From Pelagihabitans sp963760375 (lineage in GTDB: Bacteria > Bacteroidota > Bacteroidia > Flavobacteriales > Flavobacteriaceae): DNA of 64,000 nucleotides. A model generated the notes under the pieces. That model saw only the letters and a program-made list of their open reading frames with translations, was not told the origin of the DNA and did not search any database. Of this stretch, positions 8,410 through 19,186 are shown in pieces (the stretch's first letter is position 1; the number at the start of each line of letters is the position of its first letter). The translations under genes and the position numbers were made by a program. The DNA is taken from positions 1,488,001 to 1,552,000 of the forward strand of contig CAVXCS010000005.1 in NCBI GenBank assembly GCA_963760375.1, given 5' to 3'.

Positions 8410-9366
8410 CTAGTTGGGCCTGCTGAACGCTATTTCAGGATGTTCCATTTTTTGCTTCTTGAACAGTCGCTGTTGTTGTTTTACGGTCATCGTACTGCCA
8501 TCATGGCTCCATCCTGGGGGTCCGAAAATATACATCAACGCATGGGACAACTTCTTGGATTTTTTAACGTCCTTCCAAATATCCTTGAACTCATGGGTGA
8601 GGATAACAATGGGATTATGTGAGTTTGGTGCATGAATAACACCGTATTTCACATCGATGTCATCGTCAAGTTCTTTCCAAGTACCAAATAGCTTATCGAA
8701 TATGTTCAAAAATCCGCCATGGTTCTTGTCCAGATACTCCACATTTTGGGCATGATGTACTTGGTGCATGGTGTGGGTGTTGAATATTTTTTCGATGAAT
8801 CCCATTTTTGGAATGTACACCGAGTGCAATTGAAACTGCCAGAGCGCTTCTATTCCCAGGCAAACGACTACCATCTCGGGCGGGAATCCCAGTGCGGGCA
8901 TCCACATATAGAACAGGGGTTTATAAAGGATGGTAAACCAGCCGTTACGAACCGCCGTACCCAGATTGAAGTTGTCGGAGGAATGATGAACGATGTGGGC
9001 TGCCCACAAAATTCGCACTTCATGATTGGCACGATGAAACCAATAATAGGTGAAATCATCTGCCAATTGGCATAGCAGCCAAACATACCAAGCATAGCCG
9101 AAAGATTCAAATCCCATGATATTCGTGCGAACCCCATCCACCATAGGATTGAACAGGTCATAGGTGAATTCAAAGATGACAATCGCCGAAATAAGCTTGA
9201 TCAAAGGCGCAATAATGGCAGAACCAACACCCATGAATCCGCTGGCAAACAAATCTTTCCATTCATAGAGATGGTCATCTCCATGGGTCTTGCTATAAGT
9301 AAGTTCTAGAAGAATAAAGGCAATAAAACAAGGTACGCCGTATACCAGGGGGTTGGTAAAATCCAT
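8410..9366 (-). CDS. Sterol desaturase / fatty acid hydroxylase family protein
   Basis: A membrane di-iron hydroxylase of about 318 residues. The histidine clusters expected for the active site are present: WFHRANHE, HIVHHSSDN and the later HTMHQVHHAQN. Several hydrophobic helices precede and separate them. Family members hydroxylate or desaturate lipids in the membrane (ether lipids, fatty acids, carotenoids); the substrate is unknown. I place the start at the ATG giving MDFTNPLVYG; in-frame ATGs at 9459 and 9411 would add 31 or 15 residues unlike the family. Confidence 0.85.
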   Translation of the reverse strand: MDFTNPLVYGVPCFIAFILLELTYSKTHGDDHLYEWKDLFASGFMGVGSAIIAPLIKLISAIVIFEFTYDLFNPMVDGVRTNIMGFESFGYAWYVWLLCQLADDFTYYWFHRANHEVRILWAAHIVHHSSDNFNLGTAVRNGWFTILYKPLFYMWMPALGFPPEMVVVCLGIEALWQFQLHSVYIPKMGFIEKIFNTHTMHQVHHAQNVEYLDKNHGGFLNIFDKLFGTWKELDDDIDVKYGVIHAPNSHNPIVILTHEFKDIWKDVKKSKKLSHALMYIFGPPGWSHDGSTMTVKQQQRLFKKQKMEHPEIAFSRPN

Positions 9367-9710
9367 TAAAAAAATAGTGTTTTTGCTAAGATAGCGATTA
9401 ATGTTGCCAAACATTAGTTCTTTAACCTTTTCGCACCGGTTTTGGCTAAGATTTGGCAATTATAGTGGCAACAATAAGAATTATTTCTTAAATGTCTGCC
9501 CGATTTACTTCCAACTTTAAAAAATATTATAAGGCGACGTTTGAAGCGCCATTTCTTGATCGATCACAAACCCTTCTGCTGTTCCCTCATTGGATACCTG
9601 AACTTCAAATTGTCCCATGCCACGGATACTTCAGGTGCCCACGACCGAAGGGCGATATCGGCGGCTGTCCTCTTCCAAATCTTCGCATTTCGGGTGAAAA
9701 ATCCACGGCT
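9367..9710. other. Gap of about 340 bases with no convincing gene
   Basis: This stretch lies between the parC stop and the hydroxylase start. On the minus strand, after the parC stop, one frame reads a protein-like run (KIWKRTAADIALRSWAPEV) without an ATG. A second frame then gives a 34-codon ATG reading (GQFEVQVSNEGTAEG) ending near 9516. They could be parts of a small gene broken by the same kind of frameshifts as parC, or chance. No terminator or RNA gene is evident. Confidence 0.3.
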
Positions 9711-12385
9711 TTAGAACAGTTTAATTTGTCCATCGCCATCTTCATCATCCCCATCCGAATCTTTTGCCTTGTTTTGACTGCCTTTCCCGGTTTGGACCCT
9801 TGTCTTCGTTCGCTTCCACATTCTCCTCATCGACCACTTCAATCTCCGCCGGTTCATGTAGCGCAGGTTCTTCATAGGGGAGCGACTCGAGTATATTTAC
9901 ATTTTTTATTTTTTCTGAAGTCAATTGATTACCTAAAGCTTTTATTCCTTTAATTGATATAAAGGATTCTATATCAATAATTTGATTTGGTTTTACATCT
10001 TTCCCTCTAGGCTTCGCGAACTCTATTTCAACCACGGGTCGCCAATCGGTCAGCACCAACTCCAGGAACGATTTTGGATGTTCCGAAATAAAGGTCTCTT
10101 CCTTGTTTTCGTTCTCTATCACAAACCTTTTGACATAGTAACGCTCTTTGTCCCCGTCATAGTAAATTGCAGATAAGGGTTTGTTGGGATTCCATTTTTC
10201 AAGAATGATCATGTCCTCATCAAAGTGGGTCGACATGGTTGGCGACCACGGTTTTTGCAGCACCTTTTTGGGTGACTACCAACAATCGGTCATCGCCTCG
10301 AAATTCTCCCAACAGTTCTCCGCGCCCATCGACATTGAGGCGTCGCACCACATCGTCGAACCAAATCTTTCTTGGCTTTAGGGTCGAAACCCCTTTTTCC
10401 TTTAGTTCAATCCGTTTTACGGAGTATTTGGTCACCAAATTACCTTTTGAGGCGCGACCTTTGATCAAAACATCTGCAAAATCAAGGTCCCATTTTAATT
10501 TTTTTATACTTCCCGATTGTCTTAAAAGTACCGTTATCACCTCTGCCTCCCCGTTCGGGTTTGCGGAAAAATACAATACATCAGAATTGGGTTTGCCACC
10601 GGTCAGCGGGTAAATTTTATCCCTGGTGGTCGAGGTTACGTTAAACCGTTTGATATAAGATGGTCCACCTTTCCCGGCTTTGTAGATCATATTATAAATG
10701 GTGCGGCTATCCTTTTTCTTGAAAACCGCTACGTGTATGATATTTTTTCCGATAAAGGTTTTCGAATCCACTTTGGTCACCATCATATTTCCATCACGGG
10801 TAAACACGATAATATCGTCTATATCACTGCAGTCGGTAATGTATTCATCGCGTTTCATCGAAGTCCCCACAAAACCTTCCTCCCGGTTGACATATAATTT
10901 CGTATTTCGAATAACCACCTTGGTGGCCTCAATATCGTCGAAAGTCCTTATTTCTGATTTGCGTTCCCTGCCCTTCCCGTATTTTTCCTTTAAGGGACTT
11001 GAAATAGTTGATGGCAAAATCGATCAGATGGGCCAAATGGTGTTTTACCTCAGCAATCTTTTCTTCAAGCTATCGAGAAATTGTTGGGCCTTGTCCAAAT
11101 CAAATTTTGAAATTCTTTTGATCCTAATTTCGGTAAGCCTCACGATATCATCTTCGGTAACCTCTCTTCTTAAGTTTTGGTCGTAAAGGGCATCAGATCC
11201 CTTATCTATGGCCGCAATAACGCCTTCCCAAGTCTCCTCTTCTTCAATATCCCGATAAATCCTATTCTCTATAAAAATGCGCTCAAGGGAAGAATAATGC
11301 CATTGTTCTTCCAATTCACCCAGCTGTATTTCCAATTCCGCCTTTAATAACTCCACGGTATTGTCGGTAGAGCGTTCCAACATTTCGGTAACCCCGATAA
11401 ATAGCGGTTTGTTGTCTTCGATGATGCATCCTAAAGGCGAAATACTACTTTCACAGGCCGTAAATGCATAAAGGGCATCTATGGTTTTATCGGGCGATAT
11501 GCCGGAAGGCAAGTGCACCAATATTTCTACCTCGGCTGCCGTATTATCATCTATTTTTTTGATTTTGATTTTCCCTTTATCATTGGCTTTGAGAATGGAA
11601 TCGATCAAGGAAGAGGTATTGGTCCCATAGGGTATCTCATTGATGACCAAGGTATTTTTGTCTAACTGTGAAATTCTCGCTCGCGTCCGTATCTTTCCAC
11701 CTCGAAGCCCGTCGTTATAATTGGCCACATCGATGATGCCCGCGGTAGGAAAGTCGGGATATATCTTGAACCGCTGCCCTTTAAGGTGTTTTATCGACGC
11801 ATCGATCAATTCAATGAAGTTATGCGGCAATATTTTGGTGGAGAGCCCCACTGCGATTCCTTCGGCACCCTGCGCCAATAGCAACGGGAATTTAACGGGA
11901 AGGTTAACGGGTTCCTTTTTTCGGCCGTCATAAGATAGCTGCCATTCGGTGATCTTCGGACTGAATACGACCTCAAGGGCAAATTTTGACAATCGGGCCT
12001 CAATATATCTCGATGCGGCCGCTCCGTCACCTGTCAAAATGTTTCCCCAGTTCCCTTGCGTATCGATCAACAGGTCTTTCTGACCTATTTGCACCATGGC
12101 ATCGCCTATGCTGGCATCCCCATGGGGATGGTACTGCATGGTGTGCCCCACCACATTGGCCACCTTATTGTAGCGACCATCGTCCAATTCCTTCAACGAA
12201 TGCATAATGCGCCTTTGAACCGGTTTAAAACCGTCTTCAATAGCGGGTACGGCCCGTTCTAAAATAACATAGGAAGCATAATCTAAAAACCAGTCTTTGT
12301 ACATTCCGGAAACCCTTGTCAGCGCTTCCTGTGTTTCATCTGTATTTTCTTGATGGGCTTCGTTCAGTTCTTCATTTTCCTCCAT
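9711..12385 (-). pseudogene. parC: DNA topoisomerase IV subunit A, frameshifted
   Basis: ParC/GyrA-like subunit that breaks and rejoins DNA in topoisomerase IV. The N-terminal part (12385 to 11045) is intact and carries the catalytic tyrosine Y127 in AAASRYIEA. The reading then changes frame at least four times, near 11072, 11000, 10235 and 9793. Joining the frames restores a continuous protein ending in an acidic tail and GDGQIKLF, whose stop is at 9711-9713. Each break is explained by one missing or extra base. Since the enzyme is normally essential and parE is equally damaged, sequence error is likelier than true decay, but the sequence as given is broken. Confidence 0.85.
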
Positions 12386-12409
12386 TCAGAGAATTCGTAT
12401 TTACTTGGT

Positions 12410-14275
12410 TTATTGTTGGTCTTCTTCAACTAAGTCAACTTCTACTTTAAGGTTATTGATTATAAATTCTTGTCGGTCAGGCGTGTTTTTGCCCATATAA
12501 AATTCCAGAAGATTTTCTATTGACATTGCCTTATCCAGCATGACGGGTTCTAAGCGGATATCATCCGCCAATAAAATGTTGAAATTCGTCAGGGGAGATT
12601 TCGCCCAATCCTTTGAATCTGGTGATTTCGGGCTTGCCCGATAAGTTTTTCAATGGCCTTCTTCTTTCCTCCTCGCTATAACAATAAATGGTTTCCTTCT
12701 TATTGCGAACCCTGAACAAGGGGGTCTGTAAGTATATATAGGTGGTTTTCTTTGATCAGTTCCGGGAAGAATTGAAGAAAAAAAGTAATCAGCAATAACC
12801 GAATGTGCATGCCGTCAACATCGGCATCCGTTGCGATTACAATTTTGTTGTACCTTAAATCCTCCATGGATTCCTCAATGTTCAATGCCGCCTGCAACAG
12901 GTTGAATTCTTCGTTTTCATAAACGATTTTCTTGGACATGCCATATGAGTTCAATGGCTTCCCCCTTAAACTGAAATACGGCTTGTGTGTTTACGTCCCG
13001 CGATTTGGTAATCGACCCTGAGGCAGAATCGCCTTCGGTGATGAAAAGGTGCTTTCCAAGCCGCCGCTCATTTTTCAATCGGTTAAATGTACCCTGCAAT
13101 CCCTTAAGCTTTTTATTATGCAGACTGGCTTTTTTCGCCCGTCTTTGGCGAGTTTTCTAATCCCGGAAAGTTCCTTTCGCTCCCGTTCTGCCTGCATGAT
13201 TTTCCTTTGCAGACTTTTCGGCGGTTTCCGGATTCCTATGAAGATAATTATTAAGTGGGTACCTACGAAATCGTTGATATAGGTTCGTACGGTGGGTAGA
13301 TCGCCGCCCATATCGGTAGACCCCAATTTGGTTTTGGTCTGACTCTCGAAAACCGGTTCCATCACTTTTATGGATATGGCGGAAATAATCGACTTTCTTA
13401 CATCGGAAGGGTCATAGTTCTTGCCGTAAAAATCCCGGATGGTCTTTACCAAGGCCTCCCTAAAGGCCGTTTGATGGGTTCCTCCTTGCGTGGTGTTCTG
13501 TCCGTTTACAAATGAATGGTATTCTTCGCTGTATTGGGTTTTGCTATGGGTAATCGCCATTTCGATATCTTCCCCTTTAGATGGATCATAGGGTACAGTC
13601 AAATCCTCTACATTGTTGTTGTCCTCCAATAGGTCTTTCAACCCGTTCTCGGAAAAAAATTTCTCCCCATTGAACAAAATGGTGAGTCCCGGATTGAGGT
13701 ATACATAATTTTTGAGCATGCGTTCCACATACTCATTTCGGTATTTGTATTTTTTGAAGATGGTTTCATCAGGGGTGAACAATATCTTGGTGCCCCGTCG
13801 CTTGGTACTATCGGTCGGGGCCTTCTTGGGTAACCAGGTTCCCTTGTGTGAATTCGGCCGATTTGATTAGATTGTCCCTTACCGATTCTACCTTAAAAAA
13901 GGAGGAGAGGGCATTTACGGCCTTGGTACCGACACCGTTGAGCCCAACTGATTTTTTGAAGGCACGGGAATCGTATTTGCCGCCGGTATTCATTTTGGAG
14001 ACGACATCGACCACCTTGCCCAAGGGTATGCCGCGCCCATAATCACGGACCTTTACCACATTATCCTTGATGCTGATTTCAATGGTCTTACCGGCCCCCA
14101 TCACAAACTCATCGATACAATTGTCAATGGTTTCTTTCAGTAGAATGTAGATGCCATCATCGGCAGATGAACCGTCACCCAACTTCCCGATATACATACC
14201 GGGCCTCATCCGTATATGCTCTTTCCAATCGAGCGAACGAATGTTATCTTCGGTATATTGGGCGTTTTCAGACAT
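12410..14275 (-). pseudogene. parE: DNA topoisomerase IV subunit B, heavily frameshifted
   Basis: ParE/GyrB-like ATPase subunit. The GHKL ATPase domain is readable from the start (LKETIDNCIDEF, DYGRGIP, GLNGVGTKAVNA). The TOPRIM motifs ITEGDSASGS and ATDADVDGMH occur in different frames. At least nine one-base shifts are needed, near 13826, 13255, 13213, 13141, 13105, 13079, 12963, 12730 and 12565, with two further compensating shifts likely near 12640-12660. Repaired, the C terminus reads NNLKVEVDLVEEDQQ with TAA at 12410. I chose the ATG at 14275 (MSENAQYTEDN) over the in-frame ATG at 14410. The gene lies 24 bases upstream of parC and is surely co-transcribed with it. Confidence 0.85.
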
Positions 14276-14480
14276 GCTTTGGGGTTTGTTCGAAAGTGTC
14301 GCTAAGATAACACGACTTGCAAAAAGATGAAACCCCTTAGGGTTAAAGTAATTAACAATGGAAAACCACGATTGTTGATAGCATCCATGTAAAAGGTCGG
14401 AAAAATCCATGGAATGGCCAAAAACTTCCCCAACTCAATATCAATTGGAATTTATTTGATGTTGAACGCCTAACATAATG

Positions 14481-15575
14481 TTACACATTGAACCTGAAAT
14501 GCATTACGTCCCCATCTTTCACAATATATTCCTTGCCCTCTACGCGCATTTTGCCTGCCTCCTTTACCTTCAATTCACTGCCATACGCTGTAAAATCGGC
14601 ATAGGAGATGACTTCTGCCCTGATAAAGCCCTTCTCAAAATCGGTATGGATAACCCCGGCAGCCTGGGGCGCCGTGGCACCAACAGGTATTGTCCATGCG
14701 CGCACCTCCTTGACCCCGGCCGTAAAATAAGTTTCAAGATTTAAAAGTTTGTAGGCGCCTCGGATCAATTTGGCAGAACCGGGTTCCGACAATCCGATAT
14801 CTTCCAAGAACATTTGGCGTTCTTCAAAGGTTTCCAATTCGGTAATATCGGCTTCGGTGGCCACTGCCAATACGATAAGCTCGGCATTTTCTCCCGCAAT
14901 CGCAGATTTAACTTGTTCTACAAAGGCATTGCCGGTCGCTGCAGCTCCCTCATCAACATTGCATACGTACATTACTGGTTTGTCTGTAATAAACTGCAAG
15001 GGTTTCACAAATTCATTTCGATCTTCCTTTTCCACTTCGATCGCACGTATCGAGATTCCTGCTTCCAAACCGTCCTTCAATTTTTGTAATACCGCTTCCT
15101 CTTTTTGCGCCTCCTTATTACCTGTTTTTGCAGCGCGTTTTACTTTTTCGAGTTTCTTTTCTACCGTTTCCAAGTCTTTCAACTGCAGCTCCATATCAAT
15201 CGTCTCCTTGTCACGAATCGGGTTCACCGTACCATCGACATGAACGATGTTCTCATTTTCGAAGCAGCGCAAAACGTGCAAAATGGCATCCGTTTCTCGA
15301 ATATTGCCCAAGAACTGGTTGCCCAGGCCCTCTCCTTTGCTCGCGCCCTTGACCAGGCCGGCGATATCGACAATTTCAACGGTGGCAGGCACTACCCTTT
15401 CCGGATTGACCAAGCTTTCGAGCTTTTGCAACCTGGTATCCGGGACGTTTACCACCCCGATGTTAGGTTCTATGGTACAAAAGGGAAAATTGGCGCTTTG
15501 GGCCTTGGCATTGGAAAGACAATTAAAAAGAGTGGATTTTCCAACATTTGGCAATCCAACGATACCTGCTTTCAT
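14481..15575 (-). CDS. ychF: Redox-regulated ATPase YchF (Obg-like GTPase family)
   Basis: A complete 364-residue YchF/OLA1 protein, a translation-associated P-loop ATPase that binds ribosomes. The P-loop GLPNVGKST is at residues 7-15, the G3 region DIAGLVKGASKGEGLG follows, and the C terminus is the TGS domain. Length matches E. coli YchF (363). The gene is intact although it lies only about 200 bases upstream of the damaged parE, so the frameshift cluster stops sharply between them. Confidence 0.96.
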   Translation of the reverse strand: MKAGIVGLPNVGKSTLFNCLSNAKAQSANFPFCTIEPNIGVVNVPDTRLQKLESLVNPERVVPATVEIVDIAGLVKGASKGEGLGNQFLGNIRETDAILHVLRCFENENIVHVDGTVNPIRDKETIDMELQLKDLETVEKKLEKVKRAAKTGNKEAQKEEAVLQKLKDGLEAGISIRAIEVEKEDRNEFVKPLQFITDKPVMYVCNVDEGAAATGNAFVEQVKSAIAGENAELIVLAVATEADITELETFEERQMFLEDIGLSEPGSAKLIRGAYKLLNLETYFTAGVKEVRAWTIPVGATAPQAAGVIHTDFEKGFIRAEVISYADFTAYGSELKVKEAGKMRVEGKEYIVKDGDVMHFRFNV

Positions 15576-15742
15576 GTATTCTTAATTTGAGGGTGCAAAG
15601 ATAGTTCTTACGATCGTAATTGAAGGGAAATGATCTTGCTTACGGTATTTTTTTTAACTCTAGGTCCAAATTTAATTTCGGAGGAACGCAGCCAGGCGCA
15701 CATGAAATTTTAATGAATTATTAACATTTAAGAATTTTGGTT

Positions 15743-15750
15743 TATATTTG
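15743..15750 (+). promoter_or_regulatory. Putative -7 box, TATATTTG
   Basis: A perfect TAnnTTTG on the plus strand, 386 bases before the TonB receptor start. If used, it implies a leader of nearly 380 bases. A -33 element is not clear. Confidence 0.3.
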
Positions 15751-15897
15751 GTTGATTTCATCCATGGAATCACTTGGATTGCTTACTGATGGCTTCACCA
15801 AGGCAAAGCATGATTAGGAGTCCATGTAATTGCCTTTCCCTCCTAGCCCGGTAAATGCATTCCCCTTGTTCTAAGGAAAACGTTTTGAACTCCTATT

Positions 15898-15917
15898 TTG
15901 ATAAAACTCTTTATCAA
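15898..15917. promoter_or_regulatory. Perfect inverted repeat TTGATAAA-N4-TTTATCAA
   Basis: An 8-base perfect inverted repeat with a 4-base spacer, about 220 bases upstream of the TonB receptor start. It has the size and symmetry of a dimeric regulator site. No regulator gene lies beside it, so its binder is unknown. Confidence 0.4.
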
Positions 15918-16136
15918 CGATTTACAATTCAAGAATCAAGCATACGCTTATACAAAAGTTGAATAGCATCGCTCCAAAAATAAAATGACAAGAATTTTTG
16001 GACTTTTGAAAATGTTTGCGATAAAGGGCAATTTCTTTTGTTCGTTTCATTGACAATTCTGAAATCTGGTTAAGATTCTCAAATCCTTACCACAATAGAT
16101 GTTATTTCGCATTATTTCTAACTTAAACACACTATT

Positions 16137-18977
16137 ATGAGAAAAATTACTCTTTTGAAGTTCTTGTTGACCGCCTTGTTCATTATAGGTTTTGGCAAGA
16201 TAGAAGCTTCCCCTACCCTTTTATCGGAAATGGTTCATCCATCCAGCACGATTTTACAAAATACGGTAAGGGGTACCGTTACCGATCAAGATGGTGCGCC
16301 ACTTGCCGGGGTGAATATCGTGGAAAAAGGTACCACCAATGGTACGACCACCGATTTTGACGGAAATTATGAAATAACCGTTGGGGTTGGCGCCACCTTG
16401 ATATACAGCTATATCGGTTTTGGAACCCAAGAAATAAAAGCAGGCGAACAGGCCATTATCGATGTCGCCCTCTCGGAAGGCATGCAGCTGGAAGAATTTA
16501 TCGTAACCGGTAGTCGTACGGCCGCACGCAGCAATACCGATACTCCATTGCCGATCGATGTACTGCCCGCAGAAGAACTGGTTTCAACCGGTCAGGCAAC
16601 CTTCGACAAGGCATTGCAATACCGTATCCCATCCTTTAACACGGTGCAGACCCCGGTAAACGATGCGACCTCATTGTTGGATCCCTATGAAATCAGAAAT
16701 ATGGGACCCAGCCGAACATTGATATTGATCAATGGCAAAAGAAAGAACCTCAGTGCCTTGCTGTACACCCAAACTTCCCCAGGTCGTGGTGAGACGGGAG
16801 CCGATATTTCGGCCATCCCCACCGACGCCATTAAAAGGGTCGAAATATTAAGGGATGGGGCTTCAGCACAATACGGATCTGATGCCATCGCAGGGGTAAT
16901 GAACATTATTCTAAAAGACAATGCCTCTCAAGGTTCCGCAACACTTCGCTCCGGTATTACCTCGGAAGGAGACGGCGAAATGTATGGCATTGCCATCAAC
17001 AACGGTTCGAGCATAGGTGATGATAAAGGGTTTGTAAACTATACCGTTGACCTTTCAAAGGTGAATTTGGCCAACCGCCCTGGAACTGTATCTGCGGCCG
17101 GTGAGGCAGCTGATTTTGGCGCCGATATCGCCGACGTTAGAGCCTTCTTGGCCCGTAAACCAGATGCCGGTAATATCAATGGCTCACCAGAGACCGCTGC
17201 AGCCAAGTTTTCGGTGAACATGGGCGTTGACTTAAGTGACAACACCCAACTTTATGGTAATGCCGCCTATGTCTATAAAAAGGTGAACAGTTTCGCCAAT
17301 TACAGGACCCCATATTGGAGGACCATTGAGGATTTCCCATATTTGTCAGATTTTTTCCCCGCACCCGGCGCACCCAATAACTATGATGGTTATGTGCCTA
17401 CTTTTGAAGGTGATCTTAGTGATTATAATGGTACGATTGGTTTCAAAGCCAATTTAAATGATTGGAACGTGGACGCCAGTTTTACGACCGGTGGGAACAC
17501 ACAAACCTATAAGGTGAACAACTCCCATAACAGAAACTTCGTTTACTCCCCTTCCACTTGGTTGGATGCCAACGGCAACGGGACGGTAGATCCGGGTGAA
17601 CTGACTGAAGGGTCAAGTTTATATCGCGAAAACAGCCCCATCAGTTTCGATCCAGGAGGAACCAAATTCAACCATAATGTGGGGAACATCGATATCTCAA
17701 GAATATTGTCCGATCAGGTAAGCATCGGTTTTGGTGCCGAGTTCAGGACAGAGACCTTTGAAGTGATCGAAGGTGGTTTGGCTTCCTATGACGGCGGTGG
17801 TGCGGATTCGTTCGCGGGCAACCAGCCACAAAACTCAGGTAAGTTCAGTCGTTATAACCTAGGAGGCTATTTCAGCTTGGATTTTGACGTGACCGAAGAT
17901 TTCCTACTCAGCGGTACGGTACGACAAGAAAATTATTCGGATTTCGGAAATGCCTTTGTCTATAAGTTCAGTTCGCGCTATAAGTTCGCAGAGGATAAGG
18001 TGACCTTAAGAGGATCGATATCTACTGGTTTTAGGGCTCCGACCTTGCATCAGATCTATACCCAAAAAGCACAATACAGCTTTGTTCCAGGACAGGGCAT
18101 ACAGGTTGGCGGCTTGGTTAACAATGTATCGCCACAGGCCCGTTTGTTGGGTCTTGACCAGTTGGATGCCGAAAAATCGACCAACTTCACCGTAGGCATC
18201 GGATCAAGGATCAACAGCTTTTTCAATGTAACCGTTGATTACTACAATATCGCGGTGAAAGATCGGATCGTTTTGGGATCAGAAGTGGCACCACCTGCCG
18301 GGGGGGCTTTCGAAGGCCTATCCGACCTTAGTTTCTTCGCAAATGCCCTCGATACCCGAACTTCGGGAATTGATGTCGTAGCGAATTACAGAGGCATCGT
18401 TTTAGGTGCGGGTACTTTGGATTTCAATTTGGCCGGTAACTATACCATTCAGAACGAAAGGAATGGTGCCGTGAAAGATCCCGCCTTCTTACAGGGCACC
18501 GGACAATCGGTGGTGACCCCTACACAAGAGGCATTGTTCTTTACCTCTAGACCCGTAACAAAATGGATATTGGGTGCCAATTATGACATCGATAAGTTCG
18601 GATTTTCCTTGAACAACACGTATTTCGGAAAGACCACCTTTAAGCAGCAAGGAATGAGCAATGACCTGCGCACCGAATTTACCCCAAAGATCGTAACCGA
18701 CCTGGGTGTCAATTACAGTGCTACCGAAAAGCTCACCATTGCCTTGAATCTTAACAACATCTTGAACGTACTTCCCGAATGGAAGTTTGTGGCCGAAAAT
18801 GCTGCGGGACAAGCAATCATCAATGATACTTCCACCAATGCTTTCGGGGTGACTCCGATTCAGAACGAATCGAATCTGATCACTTTTAACCAACGCTATT
18901 CACAAATGACCTATGACGGCTACCATTTCAGCCAATTGGGTGCCATGTTCAACTTGTCGGTGAACTATAAATTTTAA
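16137..18977 (+). CDS. TonB-dependent outer membrane receptor
   Basis: A 946-residue TonB-dependent receptor. A signal peptide covers about residues 1-24, a CarboxypepD_reg-like beta-sandwich follows (VRGTVTDQDGAPLAGVNI, residues about 44-120), then the plug domain with RTLILINGKRKN and RVEILRDGASAQYGSDAIAG. The C-terminal half is the 22-strand barrel, ending in a terminal aromatic (NYKF). It imports an unknown ligand across the outer membrane using TonB energy. No SusD gene follows, so it is not a SusC/D pair. A strong terminator comes right after the stop, so the gene is probably monocistronic. Confidence 0.93.
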   Translation: MRKITLLKFLLTALFIIGFGKIEASPTLLSEMVHPSSTILQNTVRGTVTDQDGAPLAGVNIVEKGTTNGTTTDFDGNYEITVGVGATLIYSYIGFGTQEIKAGEQAIIDVALSEGMQLEEFIVTGSRTAARSNTDTPLPIDVLPAEELVSTGQATFDKALQYRIPSFNTVQTPVNDATSLLDPYEIRNMGPSRTLILINGKRKNLSALLYTQTSPGRGETGADISAIPTDAIKRVEILRDGASAQYGSDAIAGVMNIILKDNASQGSATLRSGITSEGDGEMYGIAINNGSSIGDDKGFVNYTVDLSKVNLANRPGTVSAAGEAADFGADIADVRAFLARKPDAGNINGSPETAAAKFSVNMGVDLSDNTQLYGNAAYVYKKVNSFANYRTPYWRTIEDFPYLSDFFPAPGAPNNYDGYVPTFEGDLSDYNGTIGFKANLNDWNVDASFTTGGNTQTYKVNNSHNRNFVYSPSTWLDANGNGTVDPGELTEGSSLYRENSPISFDPGGTKFNHNVGNIDISRILSDQVSIGFGAEFRTETFEVIEGGLASYDGGGADSFAGNQPQNSGKFSRYNLGGYFSLDFDVTEDFLLSGTVRQENYSDFGNAFVYKFSSRYKFAEDKVTLRGSISTGFRAPTLHQIYTQKAQYSFVPGQGIQVGGLVNNVSPQARLLGLDQLDAEKSTNFTVGIGSRINSFFNVTVDYYNIAVKDRIVLGSEVAPPAGGAFEGLSDLSFFANALDTRTSGIDVVANYRGIVLGAGTLDFNLAGNYTIQNERNGAVKDPAFLQGTGQSVVTPTQEALFFTSRPVTKWILGANYDIDKFGFSLNNTYFGKTTFKQQGMSNDLRTEFTPKIVTDLGVNYSATEKLTIALNLNNILNVLPEWKFVAENAAGQAIINDTSTNAFGVTPIQNESNLITFNQRYSQMTYDGYHFSQLGAMFNLSVNYKF

Positions 18978-18997
18978 ACTTAAAACATTGCCAAAGC

Positions 18998-19028
18998 AAA
19001 AGCTGCCCTACTTGGGGCAGCTTTTTTT
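18998..19028 (+). terminator. Rho-independent terminator after the TonB receptor gene
   Basis: An 11-base stem (AAAAGCTGCCC / GGGCAGCTTTT) with a 6-base loop is followed by a run of seven T residues, starting 20 bases after the receptor stop codon. Confidence 0.9.
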
Positions 19029-19186
19029 ATGGGTATAATGCCTTCAGGCTTAATGGAACCTACAGCTTCTTATAAGGAAGAGGGCAGCTGATCCTTATTC
19101 CCTTAAAAACTTGTTAAGCGCCATCAATTAAAGAAGTAGTTGTTAACCAAGCCCTTTTGCGCCAGCTTTGATGAAGTGGGCATTTG

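Larger units (their letters stand above)
15576..16136. other. 561-base non-coding region upstream of a TonB receptor
   Basis: No open frame of interest is present. The region holds a plus-strand TATATTTG at 15743-15750 and a perfect inverted repeat at 15898-15917. It has several AT-rich stretches and no tRNA-like or riboswitch-like fold that I can recognise by eye. It probably contains the promoter and a long leader of the TonB receptor gene at 16137. Confidence 0.5.

Noticed and set aside
9492..9953. Plus-strand 153-codon open frame opposite the end of parC
   Set aside because: It runs antisense to the conserved parC C terminus, which ends in GDGQIKLF, and shows no recognisable domain.
16137..18977. 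SusC of a polysaccharide utilisation locus
   Set aside because: No SusD-like lipoprotein gene follows, and a strong terminator closes the gene directly.
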